A DNA stretch of 64,000 nt from Putridiphycobacter sp965230485 (GCA_965230485.1 CBDDLA010000001.1:1-64000); one strand, 5' to 3'. Positions 41,744 to 50,941 are shown, counted from the stretch's first letter. Numbers and translations: made by a program. The notes: generated by a model from the letters alone, not told the origin.

Positions 41744-44635
41744 ATGAGAATTTTATTCATTCTTTCTTTTCTTCAAATAACCTTAAACGCCTTTGCCCAA
41801 AACGAAGGAAATATTTGGTATTTTGGTCAAAATGCTGGGATTGATTTTAATGGTTCAACGCCTTTGCCACTAACTAACGGATCGATTAATACTAATGAAG
41901 GTTGTTCTTCTATAAGTGATCATAATGGTAATATATTGTTTTATACTGATGGAGTCACAGTATATAACGCCAATCATGTTGCTATGCCAAATGGCACCGG
42001 CCTTAATGGAAATTTTAGTAGCACTCAGTCAGCAATAATTGTTCAGGACCCAGGCGTAAGTCATCTTTACTATATTTTTACTATAAATGGTTTTGCAATT
42101 GGAGGAGGTCTATATTACTCTATTGTAGATATGAGTTTACAAGGTGGACTAGGTGATGTAACATCTTTGAATAACCTTGTCGTGACCAATACAACTGAAA
42201 AAGTGACGGCTGTAAAGCATGCTAATGGAATAGATTTTTGGATTATTACATTATTATCTCAGCAAGCCGCTACAGGAGGGTTTCACAGCTATTTGTTAAC
42301 ATCTTCAGGGTTAAACCTAACACCAATTGTCACTGCTTTAGGCCAACCTCAAAGAGTTGGGTATTTGAAATCAAATCGTCAAGGCGATAGAATTGCCGTG
42401 GCTAATTTCGCTTTTAACGCGAATAAAGTTCAGTTATATGACTTCGACAAAAGTACTGGTACTTTAAGCAACGAATTATCCTTTGATAAAGAAAACGCTT
42501 ATGGTGTTGAATTTTCACCAAATGGCAATTTGTTATATGTTTCTTGCGCTAGTTCGATTGAAAATTTATTTCAATATAATTTGCAAGCAGGTACAGGTAC
42601 AATTACAGATATTGTAAATTCGGAAGTAAATTTAACAGCTTCAACTGGTTTAATGCTAGGTGGTGCAGTTCAAATTGGCCCTGATTTGAAAATATATCAC
42701 GCTATAGCACCACAAGGCAGTTTAGGAGTAATTAACAATCCTAATGTAATTGGCGTGGGCTGCAATTACTCAGCGCAGGGGTTTTCATTAGGTGGAGCAA
42801 TTTCTGGGCTAGGTTTACCAATGTTTTTTAACTCTATTTATGATTTAGGTTCTACAATAAGTTATAACGTTTGCGAAGGAGATTCTGCTTATTTCTATAA
42901 TTCAACTTTCCAAAATCACAACTGGGCATTAGCAAATACTCCAGCAATAATCATTTCAATGGATTCTGCAATCACAGTTTCTCCCAATATATCAACAGAC
43001 TATGTGCTTTATGATGGGTTGGATACTATTTTTTATCACATTAATGTTCATTCAAATCCGATTGTTGATTTAGGACCTGATTTTTCAATATGTCCGGGTA
43101 ATTATGATACATTGATAGATCTAAGTGGTACAAATGGTGCTAGTTATTTATGGCAAGATGGTTCAACCAATGATAATTTAATAATTACAAAAGCTAAAGA
43201 CTACTGGCTGCAAGTTACTGATTCCAATGGTTGCATTGATTCAGACACCATTTCTATTTCTAATTCCACTGGTATTATTGTAACTGCTGGCAATCCCGCT
43301 TGTCATGACGAATCAAATGGTTCGATTGCAGTAAACACGGATAGTAGTGGAATAAGTTTTTCTTATGTGATTAAAAATAGTTTAGGAGATATTGTAAATA
43401 CATCTGGCTCAAATATTGCCCCAGAATTACCTGCAGGTTATTACTTTATAGAGTATACAGATAGTAACTGTACATCTATAGATTCAATTAAATTGATAAA
43501 CCCACCTCCGATAAATGTAGGTGTTTCTATTACCAATCCTCTCTGTTATGGTGATTCAACTGGCACAGTATTTGAAATAAATCTATCTGGTTATCAAGGA
43601 GAACTGGATTCGGTTTATTATAGTTGGACACCAAATCCTCAATTTAGTAATGGTCTTTTAGCAGATTCAATTTGGGGCTTACATGCTAGAGAATACTCAC
43701 TCGAAGTAGTAGATTACTATGGCTGTGTGGGTTCAATTTACTTCGATATTGTTGATCCTCCTCAGCTAAATGCTATTTTTAACGAGCCAATTTTACCATT
43801 TTGCCGAACCTCAGACATGCAAACAGGAGGAGGGGTTGTATCCGCATCTGCTGATCCGGATTCGCCTGGAACCGGAAGTGTAAGTTATGAATGGAAACAT
43901 CTAGGAAATGGTCAAACCTCTGATGTACCGACATTTAGTGGAATTCGAGAACCGGGTACTATCGAACTGACCTTGATAGATGCGAATGGGTGTGAGTTTA
44001 CAGATCAAATTTATCTGGACTCCATTAACCCAGTAGCGGACTTTGATGTACAATCAGATCAGTTTGATTTTCCTGATATTTATGAAGGAACTGAAGATGT
44101 TAGAGTTAAAATCAACAACTTATCGACTGGTTATGCTAGGCTGGACGATCCAAATGATGACGTAGTTTTCCAATGGAATTTATATGCCAATCAATACCCC
44201 GAAAGCCAACAAAACTGGTTTTTTACATATTCTATTGACGATAAAGTCGATACTATCTATAGTGGAGAAGAAGTTTATCAAGCTTGTTTGGTGGTTAATA
44301 ATTATAATGATTGCGCTGATACAACCTGTAAAGAAATAACTGTACATATTACCCCTGAGCTCATAACACCAAATGTTTTTACACCAGGTGCTGTGCCAAA
44401 TGAGACTTTTTTCTTTCCAAATGATGGCATCAGAGATTTTGAATGCACTGTTTTTAATAGATATGGCATAAAAGTGTTTAAATTCAATGATATTAAAGAC
44501 CAGTGGGATGGAAATCATTATTTAACTGGTAAACCATGTTCTGATGCTGTCTATTACTACGTTTACAAAGCCATTTCTACAAATGATAAATCATATGAAG
44601 GTGAAGGTCAAGTATCTTTACTGAGAAACAAGTAA
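41744..44635 (+). CDS. T9SS type B cargo protein with N-terminal beta-propeller-like region
   Basis: The signal peptide (MRILFILSFLQITLNAFA) precedes a ~350-residue domain that begins NIWYFGQNAGIDFNG. It contains the ILFYTDGVTVYN and VEFSPNGNLLYVSCA phrases common in flavobacterial secreted propeller proteins. From ~430 to 860 are Ig/SprB-like modules with DSNGC and CYGDSTG turns. The last ~90 residues form a gliding-motility-associated (type B) sorting domain: TPNVFTPG, then FFPNDGI, then CTVFNRYGIKVF and DQWDGNHYLTG. It should be secreted and attached to the surface by T9SS. Monocistronic. Confidence 0.9.
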   Translation: MRILFILSFLQITLNAFAQNEGNIWYFGQNAGIDFNGSTPLPLTNGSINTNEGCSSISDHNGNILFYTDGVTVYNANHVAMPNGTGLNGNFSSTQSAIIVQDPGVSHLYYIFTINGFAIGGGLYYSIVDMSLQGGLGDVTSLNNLVVTNTTEKVTAVKHANGIDFWIITLLSQQAATGGFHSYLLTSSGLNLTPIVTALGQPQRVGYLKSNRQGDRIAVANFAFNANKVQLYDFDKSTGTLSNELSFDKENAYGVEFSPNGNLLYVSCASSIENLFQYNLQAGTGTITDIVNSEVNLTASTGLMLGGAVQIGPDLKIYHAIAPQGSLGVINNPNVIGVGCNYSAQGFSLGGAISGLGLPMFFNSIYDLGSTISYNVCEGDSAYFYNSTFQNHNWALANTPAIIISMDSAITVSPNISTDYVLYDGLDTIFYHINVHSNPIVDLGPDFSICPGNYDTLIDLSGTNGASYLWQDGSTNDNLIITKAKDYWLQVTDSNGCIDSDTISISNSTGIIVTAGNPACHDESNGSIAVNTDSSGISFSYVIKNSLGDIVNTSGSNIAPELPAGYYFIEYTDSNCTSIDSIKLINPPPINVGVSITNPLCYGDSTGTVFEINLSGYQGELDSVYYSWTPNPQFSNGLLADSIWGLHAREYSLEVVDYYGCVGSIYFDIVDPPQLNAIFNEPILPFCRTSDMQTGGGVVSASADPDSPGTGSVSYEWKHLGNGQTSDVPTFSGIREPGTIELTLIDANGCEFTDQIYLDSINPVADFDVQSDQFDFPDIYEGTEDVRVKINNLSTGYARLDDPNDDVVFQWNLYANQYPESQQNWFFTYSIDDKVDTIYSGEEVYQACLVVNNYNDCADTTCKEITVHITPELITPNVFTPGAVPNETFFFPNDGIRDFECTVFNRYGIKVFKFNDIKDQWDGNHYLTGKPCSDAVYYYVYKAISTNDKSYEGEGQVSLLRNK

Positions 44636-44787
44636 AATATTCTTAAGGATACACAATAAACTATTAGACAGAATATATAATTAGCCTATTGAATAAATGA
44701 ATCGTTTGCCCGATTAACCCAATATTATTAGTATTTTCAAAGTATCAGTAACCTAACATTCTTCGAACGTTATTAATAAAAAGGGAA

Positions 44788-45903
44788 ATGAGGAACTTAA
44801 TAATTGTGTTAATATCATTGTTTTTCAGTGTTATAGAAGCTAATGCGTGCCTGAACTTCTATTATTCTATTGATAATAAAGGACACTTACATCCAGCAGA
44901 AGATAGGGAAGTAGGTTTCAATACTAATTTTAACCTCAAGCGTATTGAAGCAAAACTAATAGCGCTTAAGAAGGAATTAAAAGAAGAAAACGATTATAAA
45001 CTTTTATCTGATTATGCAGTATTGCTTCTCAAAGCCGGTAAAACACAAGATGCGTTAGATATTTTAATTCAGTTGTCAAAGCACTATCCTGATGAGTATC
45101 AGATAGCGGCCAATTTGGGAACGGCCTATGAACTAAGTGGTAACAATAAGAAAGCACTTCAGTTTATTAAACGCGGAATGGAATTGAATCCAGATTCACA
45201 CGAAGGAAGTGAGTGGGTGCATCTTAACGTACTCGAAACAAAACTCAATATGGTTAATGATAGTTTGTATTTGTCAAAACATTCTGTCTTGAATTTATCG
45301 GAAGAAGACAAAAAGGATTCATTAATTCGTCAACAAATTATGATCCAGGTTAGAGAGAGGTTTCCTTTTTCGCCTGGTCCAAATCAAATAATGGCTAGCA
45401 TCATTACAGACCTTGGAGATTGTTATGCCAATACCGCTTCTATTGAGTTTGCTAAAACATTATATACCATTGCTAAAAAATATTATGGTGCAAATGAAGA
45501 ATTAGTTGACGCAAAAATTGACGAAATGGAACGTTTAAAACGCAAATTTTCTAGTATTAGACCTGAAAGGCGAAGAGAGGTTGGCGATAATGTGAGGCGT
45601 GGGCGAATCAGCTATAATAGAATGCTTGACAATAATAACAAGTCTAACTATGAAATAAATTGGGATAAGATTTTAACAAATTCAGATACTTTACTCTCCT
45701 ATGCAAAGTTGACTAGGATAGAGGATGTCATGGAACCACTAGTAGAAGAAGCCATTGATTCTTCAGGGCACGGTTCCGAAAACAAGGAAAAAGACATTAC
45801 GGAAGCAGAGCAAAGTGATACGGTATATTACTTGATAGCTATACTTTTAGCCATATTAGCGGGTTATTTATTGTACAAAAAAAGATCAGCAAATAAAAAT
45901 TAA
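44788..45903 (+). CDS. TPR protein with C-terminal membrane anchor
   Basis: The signal peptide ends around VIEANAC (Cys21 may not be a true lipobox). Residues ~45-170 contain TPR motifs (ALDILIQLSKHYPDEYQIAANLGTAYELSG, read as LSKHYPDEYQIAANLG and TAYELSGNNKKALQFI). The middle has GPNQIMASIITDLGDCYANTA. A linker and one membrane helix (LIAILLAILAGYLLYKK) end the protein at residue 371. Homologues of this architecture are uncharacterised. The protein would be periplasmic and anchored by its C-terminus. The 152 bases upstream hold no further feature. Confidence 0.75.
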   Translation: MRNLIIVLISLFFSVIEANACLNFYYSIDNKGHLHPAEDREVGFNTNFNLKRIEAKLIALKKELKEENDYKLLSDYAVLLLKAGKTQDALDILIQLSKHYPDEYQIAANLGTAYELSGNNKKALQFIKRGMELNPDSHEGSEWVHLNVLETKLNMVNDSLYLSKHSVLNLSEEDKKDSLIRQQIMIQVRERFPFSPGPNQIMASIITDLGDCYANTASIEFAKTLYTIAKKYYGANEELVDAKIDEMERLKRKFSSIRPERRREVGDNVRRGRISYNRMLDNNNKSNYEINWDKILTNSDTLLSYAKLTRIEDVMEPLVEEAIDSSGHGSENKEKDITEAEQSDTVYYLIAILLAILAGYLLYKKRSANKN

Positions 45904-45996
45904 TAGTATTGATTCTTATCCGAAATTAAGTGATATGTATAAATCTATGCCATTCTTAAGCTATAATTTTACATCATAATTTTAAAACAATACAAA

Positions 45997-46974
45997 ATGA
46001 CTAATAAAATTCAAACACAACATTTAACAGACGTTATCAATAACCACGGTAGAGATATGACTAATAAAGTGGTAGCAATAACAGGTACTACAAGTGGTAC
46101 TGGTTTTGTATGCGCCCGCGAGCTGGCAAAAAAAGGGGCTTCTGTTATTTTACTTAACCGCAAGAGCGAACGATCGGAAAGCAGCCTTAAGCAGTTACAA
46201 GAACTAGTACCAAATGGGAATTTCGTTTCAATTGATTGCGATTTACAAAATTTTGATAGTGTTAAGGATGCTATTGATGCGATTAAAGCAAAGTATAATG
46301 TCCTTGACGTTTTGGTAAATAATGCCGGTGTAATGGCCTTAAATGATAAAGCGACTAAAGATGGGTATGACATTCAAATGCAAACGAATGTAATTTCTCA
46401 TTTTTTGCTGACAAAGGAACTGTTTCCACTTTTAAAAAAGAGTGACGAAGCAAGAATTGTAAATCATTCTTCAATGGCCAGACTAGGAGGTCCGTTAATG
46501 CCGGAATATTTTGAAGCTAAAGGAGGTCATTTAGGAGGAGACGGAACAGAAGAGGATAATTTAAGCTTTCAAGGCCCTCGCTGGGAACGTTATCACCAAA
46601 CTAAATTGGCTAATGCATCTTTTACATATGGTCTTAAAAAGAAATTAGAAGCAGCTAATATTACGAATGTTATTCCTTTACTGGCTCACCCAGGGCTAGC
46701 GGCTACCAATTTGCAAGTGACGTCTGCTTCAAACGGGGCAATGGATATTAATGCGGATTTTATGCAACAAGCACAATCGCCTGAAGACGGTGCTACCGGA
46801 ATTATCCGTTGCACAATGGATGAAAACGCAAAATCAGGTCATTTTTACGGGCCAACAGGAGGTTGGAGTGGATATCCTGACCTTTTAGAGCCGGAAGAGC
46901 TACTTTTTGATGAAGTCAATGTGAATACGAATTGGGAAGGATGCGAAAAGGCAGTAGGCGCTTTTGAAATATAA
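45997..46974 (+). CDS. Short-chain dehydrogenase/reductase
   Basis: This is a classical SDR: NAD(P)-binding TGTTSGTG (residues 29-36), DVLVNNAGVMAL, the catalytic Ser in VNHSSMARLGGP and the YxxxK pair in RYHQTKLAN. The C-terminal extension (FYGPTGGWSGYPDLLEPEEL) resembles plant/bacterial protochlorophyllide-reductase- or retinol-dehydrogenase-like SDRs. At 325 residues it is slightly long for the family. Substrate unknown. A perfect palindromic terminator follows 17 bases after the stop, so the gene is transcribed alone. Confidence 0.9.
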   Translation: MTNKIQTQHLTDVINNHGRDMTNKVVAITGTTSGTGFVCARELAKKGASVILLNRKSERSESSLKQLQELVPNGNFVSIDCDLQNFDSVKDAIDAIKAKYNVLDVLVNNAGVMALNDKATKDGYDIQMQTNVISHFLLTKELFPLLKKSDEARIVNHSSMARLGGPLMPEYFEAKGGHLGGDGTEEDNLSFQGPRWERYHQTKLANASFTYGLKKKLEAANITNVIPLLAHPGLAATNLQVTSASNGAMDINADFMQQAQSPEDGATGIIRCTMDENAKSGHFYGPTGGWSGYPDLLEPEELLFDEVNVNTNWEGCEKAVGAFEI

Positions 46975-46991
46975 GTTTTAAGGATCCTCAT

Positions 46992-47025
46992 AAAAAAACC
47001 TGATGTCATGACATCAGGTTTTTTT
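46992..47025 (+). terminator. Terminator after the SDR gene
   Basis: A perfect palindrome centred at 47008-47009 (ACCTGATGTC arms, 46998-47007 and 47010-47019) is flanked by seven A on the left and seven T on the right. It can work in both directions. Confidence 0.9.
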
Positions 47026-47151
47026 ATGTTTTTAAATTTCAATTCGTTTATTATTCAAAAAATGGCATTAAGTTTTGAACCATACAAATAATGATTTGTA
47101 CATAGTAATACTTCGTTTTTATTGCATATATTAACCTACTTAATTTTTTGG

Positions 47152-48666
47152 ATGAAGATTATATTTGTAACACTGCTATTATTTATTTCTTTAAAATTAT
47201 CCGCTCAGCAGGATAACCTGCAATTTGTGAATGATACCAGTAAAAAAGCAGAAGAGAATTTTTTAGCATCTGTTCCTATGGAAGATTGCTATTCATCCGA
47301 CAAAGTCAAAAAGCTGGTTCCAGTCTCTGAAAAAAAATATCGACCGGCAAAAATAAAGGAGGCTGATTTCAAAACATTAACTGCTTACGAACATTTTGTT
47401 TATGCATTCTATAGTCCTGAATGGTATTTTCAATCTTGTTATATGTTCCCAACACCCACTCATATTTTAGGTAAAATTCCTGCTCACTTAAAAAGGCAGG
47501 GAGAAGGTTTAACTATGGGGAAAAGACAAATGCAGGCTTTAATTGTTCATAGGGATAGCGTAATCATTTTATTACAGCAGTGTATTGAAAAGCAAAGGAA
47601 AATTGATGATGACTTTAAAAGAGTTATTGCTAAATTAAGAGCATTTGAATTGATTCCTACTCTAATCAATGTGCTTGAGCAGTCGGACGTAAAGGATCCA
47701 TACATAGTAACTCTACTTTGTTTGTTGATGAGATTCGAATTTGATCCTTTTATTGGTTCAGACATTCACAAACATTTTTACCCATCAGAACCAGATGATG
47801 CTTACTATTTTTCAGGAGAGAGGTATAAAAAAGCAATACCTTTTACAACAGATAATTACAATAAAATAGTCAAATGGGCTGAAGCTTACTATCAATTAAA
47901 GTCTAATGAACCATCATATTACGTAAAGATTCCAAAGGGCTTATATCAATTGGGTGAAAAAGACCATTCTGTAAATCCTCAACGAGAAATTGAACAATAT
48001 GCGTTTGAAATCAGTCGGTATGAAGTCACCAATAAACAATTTAAGCTGTTTGTAGATCAAACAGATTATGTGACCATGGCCGAAAAGCATAAGGATGCTT
48101 TTGTGTTTAGGCTTGGATTAGATGAATTTGAATGGACGCAAGATTCAACAGCTAATTGGAGGTACCCAAATGGAATTTCTAAAGGAGGAATTGATGATAA
48201 AATGGACCATCCAGTGACATGCATCAGTTATATTGACGCTTTGGCTTATTGCGAATGGAGAAGAGTCAGACTACCAACAATTGAAGAGTGGGAAATTGCT
48301 TCAAGGGGAAATACATCTAATGCAAGGCATTATTTTGGAGATTCTTTAAACCTTATTTATCAAAATGCAAATGTATGGCATGGTAAAACTCACCTCATGA
48401 AATACGAGAGTGAAGATTATTTAACGACAAGCCCAGTTGGTAGCTTTGAGCCCAATCAATATGGAATTCATGATATTTATGGTAATGTGTTCGAGTTTTG
48501 TGCTAATATACCAGAAGCCTTTAAAGACTACAAGAATATTGCAGCCACAAGGGGCGGATCTTGGTGGTGTTCAAAATACGCTTGCGCTTTTTTCAATTCT
48601 ATTGATATAGGAAGGGTGCAAAAAGAAGCCTCGTTCTCTAATAATGGATTTAGGGTAGTGCGGTAA
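47152..48666 (+). CDS. Formylglycine-generating-enzyme (SUMF1) family protein with N-terminal helical domain
   Basis: The start is ATG 47152, giving the signal peptide MKIIFVTLLLFISLKLSAQ; a TTG at 47122 is in frame but unlikely. Residues ~20-250 are helical and unassigned. From ~260 is the FGE-sulfatase domain: YVKIPKGLYQLGEKD, then EISRYEVTNKQFKLFV, CEWRRVRLPTIEEWEIA and GGSWWCSKYACAFFN. Cys473 and Cys478 match in spacing the two copper-binding catalytic cysteines of true formylglycine-generating enzymes (GGSYMCHRSYC in the human enzyme). Cys-less homologues such as GldJ and GldK lack these residues. No sulfatase is encoded nearby. The signal peptide implies a periplasmic or secreted protein. 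Confidence 0.88.
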   Translation: MKIIFVTLLLFISLKLSAQQDNLQFVNDTSKKAEENFLASVPMEDCYSSDKVKKLVPVSEKKYRPAKIKEADFKTLTAYEHFVYAFYSPEWYFQSCYMFPTPTHILGKIPAHLKRQGEGLTMGKRQMQALIVHRDSVIILLQQCIEKQRKIDDDFKRVIAKLRAFELIPTLINVLEQSDVKDPYIVTLLCLLMRFEFDPFIGSDIHKHFYPSEPDDAYYFSGERYKKAIPFTTDNYNKIVKWAEAYYQLKSNEPSYYVKIPKGLYQLGEKDHSVNPQREIEQYAFEISRYEVTNKQFKLFVDQTDYVTMAEKHKDAFVFRLGLDEFEWTQDSTANWRYPNGISKGGIDDKMDHPVTCISYIDALAYCEWRRVRLPTIEEWEIASRGNTSNARHYFGDSLNLIYQNANVWHGKTHLMKYESEDYLTTSPVGSFEPNQYGIHDIYGNVFEFCANIPEAFKDYKNIAATRGGSWWCSKYACAFFNSIDIGRVQKEASFSNNGFRVVR

Positions 48667-48733
48667 TCATCTAGATTTCTCCTTTTAATTTTAAATGAAG
48701 TTTAGCCAGACGCAAAGTTTTTTGTATTAAAAT

Positions 48734-48780
48734 TTGCGTAACTGAATGGTTACACTTATATTTGTAACCGAACGATTACA
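48734..48780 (+). promoter_or_regulatory. Promoter and candidate ArsR operator
   Basis: The -33 TTG (48734-48736) and the -7 TATATTTG (48757-48764) are 20 bases apart. GGTTAC (48748-48753) and GTAACC (48764-48769) form an inverted repeat across the -7 element, and a further half-site GATTACA lies at 48774-48780. The location fits autorepression by the ArsR-type protein encoded directly downstream. Confidence 0.62.
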
Positions 48781-48785
48781 TTTTT

Positions 48786-49115
48786 ATGAGAAGAGATGTT
48801 TTTCAGGCCATAGCAGATCCAGTAAGAAGAGATATCATTCAATTATTATCAGCACAAAAGTTGACAGTAAATGAAGTGGCTGAAAAATTTGACATTAGTC
48901 GACCAGCGATATCAAAACACTTAAAAATATTGCAAGAATGTAACATCATAAGTGTTCAGAAAATAGGAAGAGAGCGATTTTGTATGATTCAACCTGAAAC
49001 ATTGGTACCTGCTTTTCTTTGGATTAAGCAGTACAATAAATTATGGGAAGATCGAATCGATTCTTTTGAAAATTATATTAATCAAATACAAATTAAAAAC
49101 AATAAAAATGAGTGA
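48786..49115 (+). CDS. ArsR-family transcriptional regulator
   Basis: This is a 109-residue winged helix. It begins RRDVFQAIADPVRRDIIQLL and continues with the recognition helix ISRPAISKHLKILQEC. It ends with the wing IGRERFCMI and a C-terminal dimerisation helix. The CxC metal site of ArsR/SmtB sensors is absent, so it is the non-metal type usually paired with SRPBCC (AHSA1) genes. The next gene starts eight bases before its stop codon, and inverted repeats upstream are probable operators. Confidence 0.92.
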   Translation: MRRDVFQAIADPVRRDIIQLLSAQKLTVNEVAEKFDISRPAISKHLKILQECNIISVQKIGRERFCMIQPETLVPAFLWIKQYNKLWEDRIDSFENYINQIQIKNNKNE

Positions 49116-49557
49116 TTTAGCCAATAGAACATTAACCATTGAAAAAACGTTTAATGCACCTGTAAAAGTAGTTTGGGAGGCATGGACGCAAACTGAACAC
49201 ATTGTCAAATGGTGGGCACCTAAAGGAATGACCATTAAAGTGCTTGAACATAATTTTAATGAAGGTGGAAAGTGGAAATATAGTATGCCAATGCCTGATG
49301 GAAATGAATTTATATCAGAAGGCGTCTATAAAGAAATTGTAGAGTTTGAAAAGATCATTACATCAGCGGACTTTAAGCCCATGACTAATAATGTAGAAAT
49401 GCAGGTTTATTTTAAGGCAGACGGAGAACAGACTCGTTTTACTTTTAGTGTGGTTCATGAAACAGCCGAATACTGTAAGCAGCAAGAAGAAATGGGGTTT
49501 TATAATGGTTGGGGAACAGTATTGAACCAGTTTGGGGAAGTAGCAGAGACCATTTAA
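49108..49557 (+). CDS. SRPBCC (AHSA1-like) domain protein
   Basis: The start is ATG 49108, inside the ArsR gene; the frame opens at 49066 but that part has no role as a start. The protein has 149 residues. The first strand and helix are RTLTIEKTFNAPVKVVWEAWT and the signature HIVKWWAPKGM follows. It continues with WKYSMPMPDGNEFISEGVYKEI and ends in a C-terminal helix GFYNGWGTVLNQFGEVAE. It is the AHSA1 ligand-binding fold of unknown ligand. It is co-transcribed with ArsR, and a terminator follows. Confidence 0.92.
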   Translation: MSDLANRTLTIEKTFNAPVKVVWEAWTQTEHIVKWWAPKGMTIKVLEHNFNEGGKWKYSMPMPDGNEFISEGVYKEIVEFEKIITSADFKPMTNNVEMQVYFKADGEQTRFTFSVVHETAEYCKQQEEMGFYNGWGTVLNQFGEVAETI

Positions 49558-49586
49558 AAACATTCTCACAGCTATTTAACCGTTGT

Positions 49587-49619
49587 AGCCGTTGGATAAT
49601 ACAATTTAACGGCTTTTTT
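49587..49619 (+). terminator. Terminator after the ArsR-SRPBCC unit
   Basis: AGCCGTT (49587-49593) pairs with AACGGCT (49608-49614) around a 14-base loop, followed by six T. Confidence 0.75.
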
Positions 49620-49698
49620 AGTGGGTTTATCTAATAGAAATGCTTGTAGTTTTCTTTGAAATCAATACCTTTATTGCCCACTAAATGTTAAATAAACC

Positions 49699-50157
49699 AT
49701 GCAATCAAAAGCTAAAACACCAGATGAATATTTTGCTAGTCTGCCCGAAGAACGTCAGGCACCAATGCTTAAACTTCATCAAACCATTGTGGATCATTTA
49801 GGTCCCGATATTGAAGTTAGAATGAGCTATGGCATGATTGGTTATGTGATTCCACATAGCAAATACCCAGGCGGATACCACTGTGATCCTAAGTTGCCCC
49901 TTCCATTCATGAATATTGCCTCTCAAAAGAATTTTATTGCGTTATATCATATGGGCATATATGCTGATCAGGATGTACACGACTGGTTTGTATCTGAATA
50001 CCCAAAGTATGTGAAAACTAAACTAGACATGGGGAAAAGCTGTATCCGATTTAAGAAAATAGATCAAATTCCTTACCAATTAGTTGGTGAATTAGTCGCT
50101 AAAATGAATGCAGATGAATGGATAGAACTCTATGAAGCGAATGTAAAGACAAAATAA
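49699..50157 (+). CDS. DUF1801 domain protein
   Basis: This is a 152-residue protein. The N-terminal helical region (TPDEYFASLPEERQAPML) is followed by the DUF1801 core: EVRMSYGMIGYVIPHSKYPGGYHCD, read as EVRMSYGMIGYVIPHS and KYPGGYHCD. The NFIALYHMGIYAD strand and the DMGKSCIRFKKIDQIPY ending complete the core. The family fold resembles YdhG, with no proven activity. ArsR-SRPBCC-DUF1801 sets recur in Bacteroidota, which suggests a shared, unknown role. It lies beyond the terminator and so has its own promoter. Confidence 0.9.
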   Translation: MQSKAKTPDEYFASLPEERQAPMLKLHQTIVDHLGPDIEVRMSYGMIGYVIPHSKYPGGYHCDPKLPLPFMNIASQKNFIALYHMGIYADQDVHDWFVSEYPKYVKTKLDMGKSCIRFKKIDQIPYQLVGELVAKMNADEWIELYEANVKTK

Positions 50158-50213
50158 CATGCAAAATATTTTGAAAAAATGATTTCAATAGTGCAGGATT
50201 AAAAAAAAATAAT

Positions 50214-50221
50214 TAACTTTG
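50214..50221 (+). promoter_or_regulatory. -7 element of the rpmB operon
   Basis: TAACTTTG matches TAnnTTTG exactly. It is followed by a leader of about 58-60 bases to the rpmB ATG at 50284. The matching -33 TTG is not apparent. Confidence 0.6.
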
Positions 50222-50283
50222 CGCTCCCGAAAGTGGTTCATTAAACCTCTTTTGTGGTGAAAAGACTATAAAGATTTAAGAAG

Positions 50284-50523
50284 ATGTCAAGAATTTGTGA
50301 ATTGTCAGGAAAAAAAGTAATGAGCGGGAACAATGTGTCTCACTCTAAAAGAAGAACAAAGCGTAAGTTTTACCCAAACTTAGTGACTAAGAAATTCTAC
50401 ATTCCTGAAGAAGATAAATACATTACATTGAAGATTTCAGCTTCAATGTTGAGAACAATTAATAAAAAAGGAATTTCTGCGGTGCTTAGAGAAGCTAGAA
50501 AAAGCGGAATTTATAAAGGATAA
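50284..50523 (+). CDS. rpmB: 50S ribosomal protein bL28
   Basis: This is the 79-residue bL28, complete: SRICELSGKKVMSGNNVSHS at the N-terminus, RRTKRKFYPNL and a C-terminal basic helix (VLREARKSGIYKG). It binds 23S rRNA near the exit region of the large subunit. First gene of a conserved Flavobacteriia order: rpmB-rpmG-DUF4295-ftsY. The leader of ~60 bases follows a TAACTTTG promoter element. Confidence 0.98.
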   Translation: MSRICELSGKKVMSGNNVSHSKRRTKRKFYPNLVTKKFYIPEEDKYITLKISASMLRTINKKGISAVLREARKSGIYKG

Positions 50524-50534
50524 TACTTGATCAG

Positions 50535-50723
50535 ATGGCTAAGAAAAGTAAAGGAAATAGAATACAGGTTATTTTAGAGTGTACAGAACATAAAGAGTCT
50601 GGAGTAGCTGGAACATCACGTTACATCACTACTAAAAACAGAAAGAATACACCTGAAAGAATGGAGATTAAAAAATTTAACCCAATCTTGAAAAGGTATA
50701 CTATTCATAAAGAAATTAAATAA
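50535..50723 (+). CDS. rpmG: 50S ribosomal protein bL33
   Basis: This is the 62-residue bL33: AKKSKGNRIQVILECTEH at the N-terminus, GTSRYITTKNRKNTPERM in the middle, and KFNPILKRYTIHKEIK at the end. Only one Cys is present, so this is the Cys-minus, zinc-free type of bL33. It lies 11 bases after rpmB and seven bases before the next small ribosomal-associated gene. Confidence 0.98.
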   Translation: MAKKSKGNRIQVILECTEHKESGVAGTSRYITTKNRKNTPERMEIKKFNPILKRYTIHKEIK

Positions 50724-50730
50724 TTAAGAC

Positions 50731-50886
50731 ATGGCTAAGAAAACAGTAGCAAGTTTACAAACTGGTGGTGGTAAAGAGCATACCAAAGTAGTAAAAATGA
50801 TTAAAAGCGAAAAAACTGGAGCTTATACTTTTAAGGAAGAAATTGTACATAATGACAGAGTGAAAGCCTGGTTTGCAGAAAACTAA
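50731..50886 (+). CDS. DUF4295 family protein (bL38-type ribosomal protein)
   Basis: This 51-residue basic protein begins MAKKTVASLQTGGGKEHTKV and ends KAWFAEN. It belongs to DUF4295, invariably found after rpmG in Bacteroidota. I believe it is the family described structurally as ribosomal protein bL38 in Flavobacterium johnsoniae, but that identification is from memory. Spacing of seven bases from rpmG supports one operon. A hairpin terminator lies 23 bases after its stop. Confidence 0.9.
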   Translation: MAKKTVASLQTGGGKEHTKVVKMIKSEKTGAYTFKEEIVHNDRVKAWFAEN

Positions 50887-50909
50887 TCAGTAAAGCTTTA
50901 TTGTATTAC

Positions 50910-50941
50910 AGCTTCTTCCATTACTTGGAAGGAGCTTTTTT
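50910..50941 (+). terminator. Terminator/attenuator between the ribosomal genes and ftsY
   Basis: AGCTTCTTCC (50910-50919) pairs with GGAAGGAGCT (50927-50936) with one wobble around a 7-base loop, followed by a T-run ending at 50941. It lies only 10 bases before the ftsY ATG, so read-through or another promoter must supply ftsY expression. Confidence 0.75.
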
